Shown one piece after another: positions 27,514 through 36,519 of a stretch of DNA of 64,000 nucleotides. The notes beneath the pieces were generated by a model. The model did no database searches and was not told the origin of the DNA. It saw only the letters and a list, made by a program, of their open reading frames with translations. The position numbers and the translations under genes were made by a program. The stretch's first letter is position 1, and the number at the start of each line of letters is the position of its first letter. Origin of the DNA: Chryseobacterium sp. MFBS3-17 (GTDB lineage: Bacteria; Bacteroidota; Bacteroidia; Flavobacteriales; Weeksellaceae); assembly GCF_020687745.1 (NCBI RefSeq), contig NZ_JAJEWK010000002.1:124001-188000 (forward strand). The letters are read 5' to 3'.

Positions 27514-28035
27514 ATGAGACACGGTAAAAAATTCAATCACTTAGGAAGAACTGCGCCACACAGAAAGGCAATGCTTTCTAATATGGCTTGTTCTCTTATT
27601 GAGCATAAAAGAATCAACACTACAGTTGCCAAAGCGAAAGCTTTGAGAGTTTTTGTAGAGCCTCTTTTAACTAAAGCTAAAGAAGATACTACACAAAACA
27701 GAAGAACTGTTTTCGCTTACCTGCAAAGTAAAGAAGCGGTTACGGAACTGTTCCGAACAGTTGCCCCGAAAATTGCAGAAAGAAACGGAGGTTATACCAG
27801 AATCATCAAAACTGGTTTCAGACTGGGTGATGCTGCAGATATGGCCATGATAGAGCTTGTAGATTTTAATGAGCTTTACAACCCGAACGAAGAAGAGAAA
27901 AAAGCTACTAGAAGAAGCAGAAGAGGTACAGCAAAAAAAGAAGCTGTAGCCACCATCCCTGCCAAAGAAGAAACGAAAACTGAAGAACCTGCTGCTGATG
28001 CTGCAGACGCTACAGAAGAAAAAACCGAGGAATAA
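27514..28035 (+). CDS. rplQ: Large ribosomal subunit protein bL17, with long acidic tail
   Basis: A 173-residue L17. The conserved domain covers about residues 1-120 ([20 protein letters not shown] at the start, [24 protein letters not shown] near 90). The last 50 residues form a low-complexity tail, first basic ([10 protein letters not shown]), then Ala/Glu/Thr-rich ([15 protein letters not shown]). Such tails occur in Bacteroidota L17 but not in E. coli. It ends the ribosomal run; a clear terminator follows 20 nt later. Confidence 0.98.
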   Translation: MRHGKKFNHLGRTAPHRKAMLSNMACSLIEHKRINTTVAKAKALRVFVEPLLTKAKEDTTQNRRTVFAYLQSKEAVTELFRTVAPKIAERNGGYTRIIKTGFRLGDAADMAMIELVDFNELYNPNEEEKKATRRSRRGTAKKEAVATIPAKEETKTEEPAADAADATEEKTEE

Positions 28036-28054
28036 TTTTCCAAGGGGTATGCAT

Positions 28055-28088
28055 AAAAAGCTGTCCGGATATTCCAGACGGCTTTTTT
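28055..28088 (+). terminator. Terminator of the ribosomal protein run
   Basis: AAAAAGCTGTC and GACGGCTTTTTT make an 11-bp stem with one G-T pair and end in a T-run directly behind rplQ. Confidence 0.9.
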
Positions 28089-28107
28089 GTTTTTGCAACG
28101 GCGTGTA

Positions 28108-28476
28108 CTATTCGCCCTTTGCCCTTTTCAGCGTAATGATGTTGCCTTCTTGCTCTATGGTTACCGTATCGCCTTTAGAGGTTGCCACAATGTCATGGTC
28201 ACGGTATATTTCTGCATCGGCAGTCTGCTCACTGTGCTTGATGCGGATGGTTTTGTTATTGCTGAAAATCGTAATATACTGCCCGTTTGCATCTTCGCCA
28301 AATGTTACATGGGCGCTGCTGCCATCCTCTGCTACGTAACGATAAGTGGTTTCTGCTACTGCATGCTCATTTACAGTGGTTTGCGTTTTTTCCTGAGGCA
28401 GTACTGCCGTGTTGCCGCCTTCCTTTTTACATGCCATAAGTGCCAGCACAGCACCGGTCATCATCAATTTTTTCAT
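28108..28476 (-). CDS. Lipoprotein with MliC-like domain
   Basis: A 122-residue lipoprotein from the ATG at 28476 (MKKLMMTGAVLALMACKKE); the frame is open 15 codons further upstream but without signal-peptide character. Cys16 in LMAC should be lipid-modified. After a linker, residues 45-122 resemble the C-type lysozyme inhibitor fold (MliC/PliC): YRYVAEDGSSAHVTF, then YITIFSNNKTIRIKHSEQTADAEIYRD and KGDTVTIEQEGNIITL. The usual disulphide Cys residues are missing, so the assignment is moderate. It stands alone and converges on rplQ. Confidence 0.65.
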   Translation of the reverse strand: MKKLMMTGAVLALMACKKEGGNTAVLPQEKTQTTVNEHAVAETTYRYVAEDGSSAHVTFGEDANGQYITIFSNNKTIRIKHSEQTADAEIYRDHDIVATSKGDTVTIEQEGNIITLKRAKGE

Positions 28477-28589
28477 AGATTCGTTAGATTTTGTTCTTTC
28501 TCTATCCTCAAATGTAGTCATTTTTCAGATAAACCGTAAAACCTGCGCTTTTTCATTGCAGATGATCATGAAATCATCTGAAAAATCTG

Positions 28590-28597
28590 TAAATTTG
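28590..28597 (+). promoter_or_regulatory. Candidate -7 element of the eno promoter
   Basis: TAAATTTG, a perfect TAnnTTTG, 44 nt before the eno start. The upstream element at the right distance reads ATG rather than TTG. Confidence 0.5.
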
Positions 28598-28638
28598 TAC
28601 GAACATAAGCATGTGAATTTTAAACTTAAATGATATAG

Positions 28639-29934
<1,296 letters not shown>

Positions 29935-29980
29935 AGCGTTACGATAATAGATAAAATGTATCAGAAATTGCCATATTCAT

Positions 29981-30011
29981 TTGGTATTTTCTATCAGTAT
30001 TCATAAATTAG
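29981..30011 (+). promoter_or_regulatory. Candidate gltA promoter
   Basis: TTG at 29981-29983, 20 nt, then TAAATTAG at 30004-30011, one base off TAnnTTTG. The gltA start follows 18 nt later. Confidence 0.5.
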
Positions 30012-30029
30012 TCAAAAATTTTAAATATA

Positions 30030-31316
30030 ATGTCAGATAATAAAGTTGTACTGAACTATGACGGAAAATCTTTCGAATATCCCATCATAGATAGCACCAT
30101 AGGTGACAGAGGAATTGATATTTCTAAACTAAGAGACCAGACCGGACTCATCACACTAGACCTGGGTTACAAAAATACAGGCGCTACGGTCAGTGAAATC
30201 ACTTATCTTGATGGAGATCAGGGTGAACTGTATTACAGAGGGTATCCGATTGAGCAAATTGCAGAAAAATCAAATTTTACAGAAGTAATGTACCTGTTGC
30301 TTCATGGAGAACTGCCCAATAAGGATCAGTTCCAGAATTTCGAAGCAGGAATTAAAAAATACAATTTTGTAGCCGATGAAATGAAGCGCCTTATTGATGT
30401 TTTCCCTCGCTCGGCGCATCCTATGGGAGTTTTATCTTCCCTGACTTCAGCGTTGACGGCGTTTAATCCAAAAGCAGTCAATGTAAATTCTAAAGAAGAT
30501 TTAGACCATGCTGCCGAAATGCTGATTGCCAAATTCTCTCACCTTTGTGCGTGGACGTACAGAAAAAGAATGGGCTTCCCGATCAACCACGGAGATAATA
30601 GCCTGAATTATGTGGAGAATTTCTACAGAATGTGTTTCCGCCGCCCGAATGAGGAATTTGTAATGAATCCTGTGGTAGTCGAAGCGCTGGATAAATTATT
30701 AATGCTTCACGCTGATCATGAACAGAATTGTTCTACTTCTACCGTGAGAATGGTAGGTTCTGCACACACAGGATTATTCGCTTCCGTGTCTGCCGGAATT
30801 TCTGCACTTTGGGGCCCACTTCACGGCGGTGCCAATCAGGCTGTGATCGAGATGCTGGAAATGATTGAACAAGACGGCGGTGATGTTGCAAAATATGTAG
30901 AAAAAGCGAAAAACAAAGACGATAATTTCCGTTTGATGGGCTTCGGACACAGAGTGTACAAGAACTTTGACCCGAGAGCGACGATCATTAAAAAAGCAGC
31001 AGATGACTTGCTGAGTGCAATGGGAATCAATGATAAAGCTTTGGATATCGCAATGCAGTTGGAAAGAGTTGCGTTGGAAGACGATTATTTCGTAAGCAGA
31101 AAACTGTATCCGAATGTAGACTTCTACTCCGGAATCATCTACAGAGCACTGGGCATTCCTACAGAAATGTTCACCGTAATGTTTGCGTTGGGAAGATTGC
31201 CAGGATGGATTTCTCAGTGGAAGGAAATGCGCTTGAAAGGCGATCCGATCGGAAGGCCAAGACAGGTGTATCAGGGCGCACAAAAGCGCGACTACGTGCC
31301 CATGAACGCAAGATAA
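30030..31316 (+). CDS. gltA: Citrate synthase
   Basis: A 428-residue citrate synthase, which condenses oxaloacetate and acetyl-CoA. It is the long type (about 430 residues, as in Gram-negative bacteria). Catalytic region: HADHEQNCSTSTVRMVGSAHTG with the first active His, LWGPLHGGANQAVIEML with the second, and MGFGHRVYKNFDPRA followed by the conserved Asp in DVDFYSG. A strong terminator follows. Confidence 0.99.
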   Translation: MSDNKVVLNYDGKSFEYPIIDSTIGDRGIDISKLRDQTGLITLDLGYKNTGATVSEITYLDGDQGELYYRGYPIEQIAEKSNFTEVMYLLLHGELPNKDQFQNFEAGIKKYNFVADEMKRLIDVFPRSAHPMGVLSSLTSALTAFNPKAVNVNSKEDLDHAAEMLIAKFSHLCAWTYRKRMGFPINHGDNSLNYVENFYRMCFRRPNEEFVMNPVVVEALDKLLMLHADHEQNCSTSTVRMVGSAHTGLFASVSAGISALWGPLHGGANQAVIEMLEMIEQDGGDVAKYVEKAKNKDDNFRLMGFGHRVYKNFDPRATIIKKAADDLLSAMGINDKALDIAMQLERVALEDDYFVSRKLYPNVDFYSGIIYRALGIPTEMFTVMFALGRLPGWISQWKEMRLKGDPIGRPRQVYQGAQKRDYVPMNAR

Positions 31317-31341
31317 TATACCCAAAGTATAAAAGAACCAG

Positions 31342-31370
31342 AAACCGTCTCCGCAGTGAGGCGGTTTTTT
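31342..31370 (+). terminator. Terminator of gltA
   Basis: AAACCG.CTC and GAGGCGGTTT pair (one mismatch) around CGCAGT and end in TTTTTT. The right half, GAGGCGGTTTTTTG, recurs at 35261-35274 just before the third RHS fragment. Confidence 0.85.
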
Positions 31371-31458
31371 GGCTTTAAAAAGAGTGTCATTGAAGAAATA
31401 ATGAATATATTTACAGAAGATCTTTGGCAATAATGGCGTGCGGTTGGGTTTTGGGTGA

Positions 31459-32574
31459 CTTGATTTTGATTGTGCAGATTTACACCGTTTTCTGAAGCAG
31501 GCAGGACTTTCGGAAAAGGTAGAAAAAGAATTTGCGAAAAACCAAAATATAGCCGGTTTATACTACCTGCATACAGACCATCTGGGCACGGCAACCTACG
31601 TTACCAATAAAAGTGCTGAAACCACACAATTTTTCTTAAATTTACCCTTTGGGGAGAATATGGCAGAGCAAAACCTGCCGGGTGAATACCAGAACCAGTA
31701 TAAATTTAATGCAAAGGAGCAGGATGTGGAGACGGGATTATATTACTATGGCGCACGGTATTACAATCCACGGATTTCCACTTGGTATGGTGTTGATCCA
31801 CTGGCGGAGAAAATGCCAAGCTGGTCGCCGTATGCTTACGCGTTTGATAATCCGATAAATTGGACAGATCCAACTGGGATGGAACCTGAAGACTGGATAA
31901 AAAATAACAAGACTGGTAAATTTGAATGGAGAAATGAAGTTACCAAACCTTCAGAAACACCAACTGGTTATTCTTATATTGGAAAAGAGGATTCAGACAT
32001 CGTAAAAAATCTTTTTGGAGGCACACAATTTTCTGCTACCACAAATGACACGGGTGCGATAAGTATGGATGATTATGATAACCCGTACTCTTCTAAAGGT
32101 GCTGCGGTTACTAATGCCAATTTTACTTCTACAATGACTGCTTCCTTTAGTGCAGACGTTAATACTGCGTATGACAGTGAAGGTAATATATCAGGAAAAA
32201 CATTTAAAGGCGTTAATATAAATGTATCCATTTCGGGAACGAATACAGCACAATCGTCAGCAAGTATCAGTTTATCAGGAGAAAAAATGACGTTGCAAGG
32301 AAATAATGTTGCTGCTGCATTACGCAGTCCGAATGGTGATATAAGAATCGGAGGAGATATTAGTCCATTATCATATAGGAGCTATTGGAATGCCAATTCA
32401 ATCCAAAAAAACTATGGTCGTTCGTATAATTTAGATTTTAAATTCAAAGGGCAGTATTTTAATGGAAAAACACCTTTAGGTTATATGGGTCCTGCTTTCT
32501 TTGTTCCTAATAAAACCAATTTGAATCTATCTGTAAAGTTTAGAAATAATATTATAAGAAATATTTTACAATAA
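31459..32574 (+). CDS. RHS C-terminal fragment with unknown tip domain (copy 1)
   Basis: An open frame of 371 codons holding only the last part of an RHS protein. The core end is seen in LYYLHTDHLGTATYVTN, YKFNAKEQDVETGLYYYGARYY and STWYGVDPLAE, and the cassette border in NWTDPTGME at about residues 130-137. Beyond this a variable tip of about 235 residues follows, Ser/Thr/Asn-rich and beta-like, with no toxin motif I know. The long N-terminal RHS shell and any secretion signal are missing; the frame enters from untranslated sequence after the gltA terminator, and an ATG at 31660 is the first. Probably a detached tip cassette. Its stop overlaps the next gene in TAATG, as toxin and immunity genes often do. 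Confidence 0.75.
   Translation, partial: LDFDCADLHRFLKQAGLSEKVEKEFAKNQNIAGLYYLHTDHLGTATYVTNKSAETTQFFLNLPFGENMAEQNLPGEYQNQYKFNAKEQDVETGLYYYGARYYNPRISTWYGVDPLAEKMPSWSPYAYAFDNPINWTDPTGMEPEDWIKNNKTGKFEWRNEVTKPSETPTGYSYIGKEDSDIVKNLFGGTQFSATTNDTGAISMDDYDNPYSSKGAAVTNANFTSTMTASFSADVNTAYDSEGNISGKTFKGVNINVSISGTNTAQSSASISLSGEKMTLQGNNVAAALRSPNGDIRIGGDISPLSYRSYWNANSIQKNYGRSYNLDFKFKGQYFNGKTPLGYMGPAFFVPNKTNLNLSVKFRNNIIRNILQ
31578..31655 (+). repeat. RHS repeat segment shared with copy 3
   Basis: These 78 nt match 35407-35484 at 74 positions by eye. The corresponding part of copy 2 is clearly more different. Confidence 0.85.
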
Positions 32575-33164
32575 TGAAAAATGTTTTAATGTATGCTGCG
32601 CTATTTTGCTTTTTTGCAAGTTGCAATAGTAACGTGACTAATAAAGAGTTGAATGAAATATTAAGTAACAGTTTGATAAAGTATGATGATACTGGTAACA
32701 AACAAGTTTTAAATGATTCATATTCTTTTTTAAACAAAAATAAAGACTTTAGAAATGATGGGCTTAAAACGGAATTTTTTCTTTCAGCATCGGGAGTGTT
32801 GATGAGTTTAGAAAAATATGATGAACTTGAAAGTGTTTTAAAAAGGAGTAATGATATAGATTCTTTTACAAAAGAAAAAACAATTAACAATTTAAATTTT
32901 TATCGTTTTAAAAATAAAGATAGATTGAAAGCGAAGATGTATTTGAGTAATAATGTTAATATGATTGCTGAACAAGCGAAAAATAATCCCAAAGATACTA
33001 TGCTTTACTCAGAATACTTCGTTTATCGAACTATGTTAGTTGGCAAAGAGAAATCATTAAAAGAAGTTGATAGTATGTTTTCAGATTATAGTCAATATGG
33101 AGAAATGTTTAAAGAATTGATTGAAGACTATTCAAGTGATCCAAAATCAGGGGTTAATTGGTAA
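32574..33164 (+). CDS. Candidate immunity lipoprotein to RHS copy 1
   Basis: A 196-residue protein with signal peptide MKNVLMYAALFCFFASC; the lipobox FASC puts Cys17 at the membrane. The mature part is helical, rich in Lys, Asn, Asp and Ser, with alternating hydrophobics that look like short helical repeats (KYDELESVLKRSNDI, KNNPKDTMLYSEYFVYR). No family was recognised. Its start shares bases with the RHS stop (TAATG) and its A/T-rich composition is like that of the tip, not of the RHS core. Position and size suggest an immunity protein acting in the envelope, an inference from the usual toxin-immunity order. A terminator follows 18 nt later. Confidence 0.65.
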   Translation: MKNVLMYAALFCFFASCNSNVTNKELNEILSNSLIKYDDTGNKQVLNDSYSFLNKNKDFRNDGLKTEFFLSASGVLMSLEKYDELESVLKRSNDIDSFTKEKTINNLNFYRFKNKDRLKAKMYLSNNVNMIAEQAKNNPKDTMLYSEYFVYRTMLVGKEKSLKEVDSMFSDYSQYGEMFKELIEDYSSDPKSGVNW

Positions 33165-33181
33165 GACAGTTTAAGTAAGAT

Positions 33182-33212
33182 AAAAAACCACCTAAAGAAG
33201 GGTGGTTTTTTT
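33182..33212 (+). terminator. Terminator after the first RHS cassette
   Basis: AAAAAACCACC and GGTGGTTTTTTT pair around TAAAGAAG, a perfect 11-bp stem with T-run. Confidence 0.9.
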
Positions 33213-33303
33213 GTGCTACATATGTATCATAAAAGTAACAAATGTGCATTATAGTTTACATTGTAAAATTTTGTAATTTGTAATGATTCTAAATAATAAA
33301 ATT

Positions 33304-33418
33304 ATAAAGCGGCAACATTTTTATTAAAGAAGTCTTTAAATTTTTGTTTGGTAATCATAGTTTCGAGCATAGAGAAAATGATGTGAACACTAAATTTATA
33401 CTTTCTAATTTAGTGAAA
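33304..33418 (-). pseudogene. Possible transposase-end relic with inverted repeat
   Basis: On the minus strand a short open stretch translates as IRKYKFSVHIIFSMLETM and continues ITKQKFKDFFNKNVAAL before TAA. The basic-hydrophobic mix is like the C-terminus of a transposase, but I cannot name a family. CACTAAATT and AATTTAGTG at about 33390-33416 form a 9-bp inverted repeat at its upstream side. The surroundings (33213-33439) are A/T-rich with no other gene. Confidence 0.3.
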
Positions 33419-33439
33419 TGAGAAATTAATGTATTAATA

Positions 33440-34708
33440 TTGTACACCAAGATGCTCCAACATTACTATGCCGGTACGCAGCGTATAGCCAGCAGGGTGA
33501 GTGAGGAAGGAAATTCTTTCTTTAACCAGCAGGCTTCCAAGAGTGGCGTGCGCCAGGAAGGCAAGGCAGATGTAGATGCAGATTTCCGGCATTATCTGGA
33601 AAAGGCAGGCTACCGCACGGCAGAAGTACAGAAGGAGCTGGCCAAAGCCGCCTCTATGGATTACGGGTTGTACTACCTGCATGGCGACCATCTGGGTACA
33701 GCCAGTATGGTAACCAACTGGGAAGGTAAGGTAACACAATTTTTCTTAAATTTGCCTTTTGGAGAGGTTATGGCAGAGCAGCAGCAACAGTCTGCTTATC
33801 CCAATCCATATAAGTTTAATGCGAAAGAATTAGACAGCGAAACCGGTCTTTATTATTATGGAGCAAGATACTATAACCCAAGGTTAAGTATTTGGTACGG
33901 TGTAGATCCTCTAGCGGAAGCTTATCCAAGTGTTTCTCCATACGTCTACACACTGAACAATCCGATAAAATATACCGATCCAGACGGACGCTGGGTTAGA
34001 GGTGCAGGATTTTGGAATAATATTACAAAATCAGATGCAAGAATTAGGGCAGAACAATTTGCAGCTTCTAACAGCAATTACAATTCTACAGTTTACAAGA
34101 ATGGGGATTTATGGAGCGTAAGAGGAGAAAGAACTTCTTACGATGGATATACAAGGTTTATGAAAGCCGCTTCCTTTAATAAAAAAGGAATGGTATATTC
34201 GAAAGATTGGTCTTTTTCTACAGGAAAAGTAGAAAGTTTGGGAAGTGATTCTCCAGGCAATCCAAATGCCCCAACAATAAGTTCTCCTTCTGATTCTTAT
34301 TTTAGCCACCCAAATACACATTTAGCAATGGGAGTTCTTCAAGCCGCTGAAATAATGATTACAGATGTGGCTGTTGCCAAGGTAGCTAATATTGCATTTA
34401 AAAGTCTTGGTGGATTCAGTAAGAACGGACTAAGTGGTAAACTTGGAGATTATAACTTTGGAGCGATGTATGCTAATCCAAGAGCAGGAGAAGGGGCAGG
34501 AACTTTTATTTCGGGAAAACAAGCAGTGAAAGGAGGAAATTTATTTAGAGTTGATTATGGTGGAATTCATAAAACAGACCTAATTGATTTACACGGAACA
34601 TACAGATTTAACATTATGGGACAAACTATTGGAAGTTCCAATACTCAACTAATTTTAAGACCTGGAATGCTGGTAGGAACGCAAGTAATCCCTGAAACTC
34701 AAAGATAA
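33440..34708 (+). CDS. RHS C-terminal fragment with unknown tip domain (copy 2)
   Basis: A 422-codon frame from a TTG (33440); the first ATG is at 33452. It enters directly in the RHS core (HYYAGTQRIASRVSEEG), passes YLHGDHLGTASMVTN, FNAKELDSETGLYYYGARYY, and ends the shell at KYTDPDGRW near residue 185. The tip of about 235 residues includes YKNGDLWSVRGERTSYDGYT, an Ala/Val-rich hydrophobic stretch (MITDVAVAKVANIAF) and a closing part with GGIHKTDLIDLHGTYRFN, whose His and Asp residues could be catalytic. No known toxin family was assigned. As in copy 1, the large N-terminal shell is absent. Confidence 0.75.
   Translation: MYTKMLQHYYAGTQRIASRVSEEGNSFFNQQASKSGVRQEGKADVDADFRHYLEKAGYRTAEVQKELAKAASMDYGLYYLHGDHLGTASMVTNWEGKVTQFFLNLPFGEVMAEQQQQSAYPNPYKFNAKELDSETGLYYYGARYYNPRLSIWYGVDPLAEAYPSVSPYVYTLNNPIKYTDPDGRWVRGAGFWNNITKSDARIRAEQFAASNSNYNSTVYKNGDLWSVRGERTSYDGYTRFMKAASFNKKGMVYSKDWSFSTGKVESLGSDSPGNPNAPTISSPSDSYFSHPNTHLAMGVLQAAEIMITDVAVAKVANIAFKSLGGFSKNGLSGKLGDYNFGAMYANPRAGEGAGTFISGKQAVKGGNLFRVDYGGIHKTDLIDLHGTYRFNIMGQTIGSSNTQLILRPGMLVGTQVIPETQR
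33583..33699 (+). repeat. RHS repeat segment shared with copy 3
   Basis: These 117 nt match 35302-35418 with two mismatches only. Confidence 0.9.
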
Positions 34709-34713
34709 TCACC

Positions 34714-35235
34714 ATGAAAGAGATTTTTTATTATGAAAAATACGATAATTTATTGCTTTCTATGGATTCGATAGAAGATAATCCTCAAGATAATAAATTT
34801 TTGTCTAATTTATTTTATAATTTTTTCTGTGAAGTTAACCACATACTGTGCATCAACAGAAGATTAAATATTGAATACGAAATTAATGATATTATGCACA
34901 ATATTCTTGAGAAAGATAGTAATGTAAAAAATCTGCATACTGATAGAAAATATAATTTCATGTCTTTTTATATAGATTTTTCAGAGAATATTGCAAATTA
35001 TTTTTTCAATACATTTTCTACATTATGGTTTTCTTATGAACAGCCTTCTTTCATTTTTATAAAAGAAAAACTAAATAAAGAAACTTTACTTTCTTTACAG
35101 TCAAAAGAATTATTTTCATGGAAAGATTTTACCCAAACTGTTGACTGTTACGTTCTTTATAAAGGATCAAGAGAAGACGTTGTTTGGATTGGAAGAAGTG
35201 AAAAACTGATTATTTCTAATTTACTCAATGAATGA
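34714..35235 (+). CDS. Candidate immunity protein to RHS copy 2
   Basis: A 173-residue protein starting 5 nt after the RHS copy 2 stop. No signal peptide or membrane helix, so it should be cytoplasmic, unlike the lipoprotein behind copy 1. It is rich in Asn, Phe, Tyr, Ile and acidic residues (IEDNPQDNKFLSNLFYNFF, FYIDFSENIANYFFNTF) and ends KLIISNLLNE. I know no family for it. The low-GC composition contrasts with the RHS core. If it is an immunity protein, the partner toxin would act in the cytoplasm. The role is inferred from order alone. Confidence 0.65.
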   Translation: MKEIFYYEKYDNLLLSMDSIEDNPQDNKFLSNLFYNFFCEVNHILCINRRLNIEYEINDIMHNILEKDSNVKNLHTDRKYNFMSFYIDFSENIANYFFNTFSTLWFSYEQPSFIFIKEKLNKETLLSLQSKELFSWKDFTQTVDCYVLYKGSREDVVWIGRSEKLIISNLLNE

Positions 35236-35278
35236 TTAAACAAGAAGCCTTCACAATACTGAGGCGGTTTTTTGATTT

Positions 35279-35518
35279 ATGAGTTGCAAATATTGGGTCG
35301 CTTTCCGGCATTATCTGGAAAAGGCAGGCTACCGTACGGCAGAAGTACAGAAGGAGCTGGCCAAAGCCGCCTCTATGGATTACGGGTTGTACTACCTGCA
35401 CGGCGACCATCTGGGTACGGCAACCTATGTCACCAATAAAAGTGCGGAAACCACACAATTTTTCTTAAATTTACCCTTTGGGGAAACCCACCGCAGGCGG
35501 GTTCGCCCAGACCATTAA
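35279..35518 (+). pseudogene. RHS core fragment, no tip (copy 3, mosaic)
   Basis: A 79-codon remnant with FRHYLEKAGYRTAEVQKELA, YLHGDHLGTATYVTN and FFLNLPFGE, broken off after the last in a short unrelated tail (THRRRVRPDH) that includes an AACCC/GGGTT hairpin. The first half is nearly identical to copy 2 and the second half to copy 1, so it looks like the product of recombination between the two. No tip, no immunity gene and no DPxG border follow. Confidence 0.8.
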
Positions 35519-35581
35519 AAAAAATAAACCATAACGAGGCAAATATCCATCAGGTAATCAAAACTCACGTGTGCCGCTGCT

Positions 35582-35944
35582 TTACTTCCGCAAAATCTTC
35601 TCCATTTTCCGGCCCTTCGCCAGTTCATCTACCAGCTTGTCCAGATACCGCGCCTGCTGCGTCACCGGGTTTTCTATTTCCTCTACACGGTACCCACAGA
35701 TCACGCCGGTAATGAGTTGCGCATTGGGATTCAGATCTGCTGCCGCAAAAAACTCCTGAAAAGTAACTTTTTCACTGATCTTCTGCTGTAGGGTTGCTTC
35801 GTCATAACCCGTGAGCCAGAAAATGACTTCATGCAGTTCTGCAACCGTGCGGCCTTTTTTTTCTACTTTCGTTACATAATGCGGATATACAGAGGCAAAC
35901 GTCATCTGCGCGATGCGCTCGTCATGATGTGCGGTGGTCTTCAT
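35582..35944 (-). CDS. DUF2200 family protein
   Basis: A 120-residue cytoplasmic protein with the DUF2200 pattern: [28 protein letters not shown] near residues 6-33, then [13 protein letters not shown], and [16 protein letters not shown] near 78-93. The function of this widespread small family is not known to me. The gene lies 6 nt downstream of the DUF1801 gene on the same strand, so the two probably share a transcript. Confidence 0.85.
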   Translation of the reverse strand: MKTTAHHDERIAQMTFASVYPHYVTKVEKKGRTVAELHEVIFWLTGYDEATLQQKISEKVTFQEFFAAADLNPNAQLITGVICGYRVEEIENPVTQQARYLDKLVDELAKGRKMEKILRK

Positions 35945-35950
35945 TGCTGC

Positions 35951-36343
35951 TTATTTTAATCGTTCCAGTTTTCCTTTTCTCTTTACAATATTTTTATAAT
36001 CCCACTGGATCTCCCGGGATTTTTCCAGACAGCGGCTGATGGCTGCTTCATCTTCCTGGCCGGGTGCCGTGAAATAGACAGAAGCATCCCGGAATTTCGC
36101 CCCGCGCTGGTTCAGCAGTGGTTCATCAAAATCAGCACCGCTCCAGAACATCAGCCGGATGCCTTTCTTCTCACGGCTGTAGCCCACAATCGGGTTCTCA
36201 GCCAGAAACCATACCGGATGGCCATGCCAGATTTTATGGTCTGCTTCTGTAAGCACACTGCAAATCTGCGCGTACAGTGCAGAACAGATCTGCTGTTCTT
36301 CTTCGGTGAAATGTTGCTGATAGGTTTGTGTTGCGGGGTCCAT
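35951..36343 (-). CDS. DUF1801 family protein
   Basis: A 130-residue protein resembling the YdhG/DUF1801 group: HKIWHGHPVWFLAENPIVGYSREKKGIRLMFWSGADF near residues 36-72 and GAKFRDASVYFTAPGQEDEAAI near 80-102, then a basic C-terminus (NIVKRKGKLERLK). The fold is frataxin-like in family members of known structure; the function is open. First gene of a two-gene unit with the DUF2200 gene. Confidence 0.8.
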   Translation of the reverse strand: MDPATQTYQQHFTEEEQQICSALYAQICSVLTEADHKIWHGHPVWFLAENPIVGYSREKKGIRLMFWSGADFDEPLLNQRGAKFRDASVYFTAPGQEDEAAISRCLEKSREIQWDYKNIVKRKGKLERLK

Positions 36344-36417
36344 AGCCGGGGTTTATCTTACAAAATTAGACAAAAATTGCGGATCACCGCTTCGTATACG
36401 GCAAGAATGAATGTACG

Positions 36418-36438
36418 GAAACCGGGATCCCGGATTTC
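36418..36438. other. Palindrome in the gap between divergent genes
   Basis: GAAACCGGGATCCCGGATTTC is symmetrical apart from one inserted base. It stands between the divergent DUF1801 gene and the hydrolase gene, and could be an operator or a hairpin; no T-run. Confidence 0.35.
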
Positions 36439-36495
36439 ACTCTTACCGGAAGCATTTTTAATCTTTTAAAAATTCATTCTTTCATTCCGATTGAG

Positions 36496-36503
36496 TATAT
36501 TTG
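36496..36503 (+). promoter_or_regulatory. Candidate -7 element of the hydrolase promoter
   Basis: TATATTTG fits TAnnTTTG, 16 nt before the ATG at 36520. The upstream triplet at the expected distance is TTC. Confidence 0.45.
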
Positions 36504-36519
36504 TCCATATGCACTTTTT

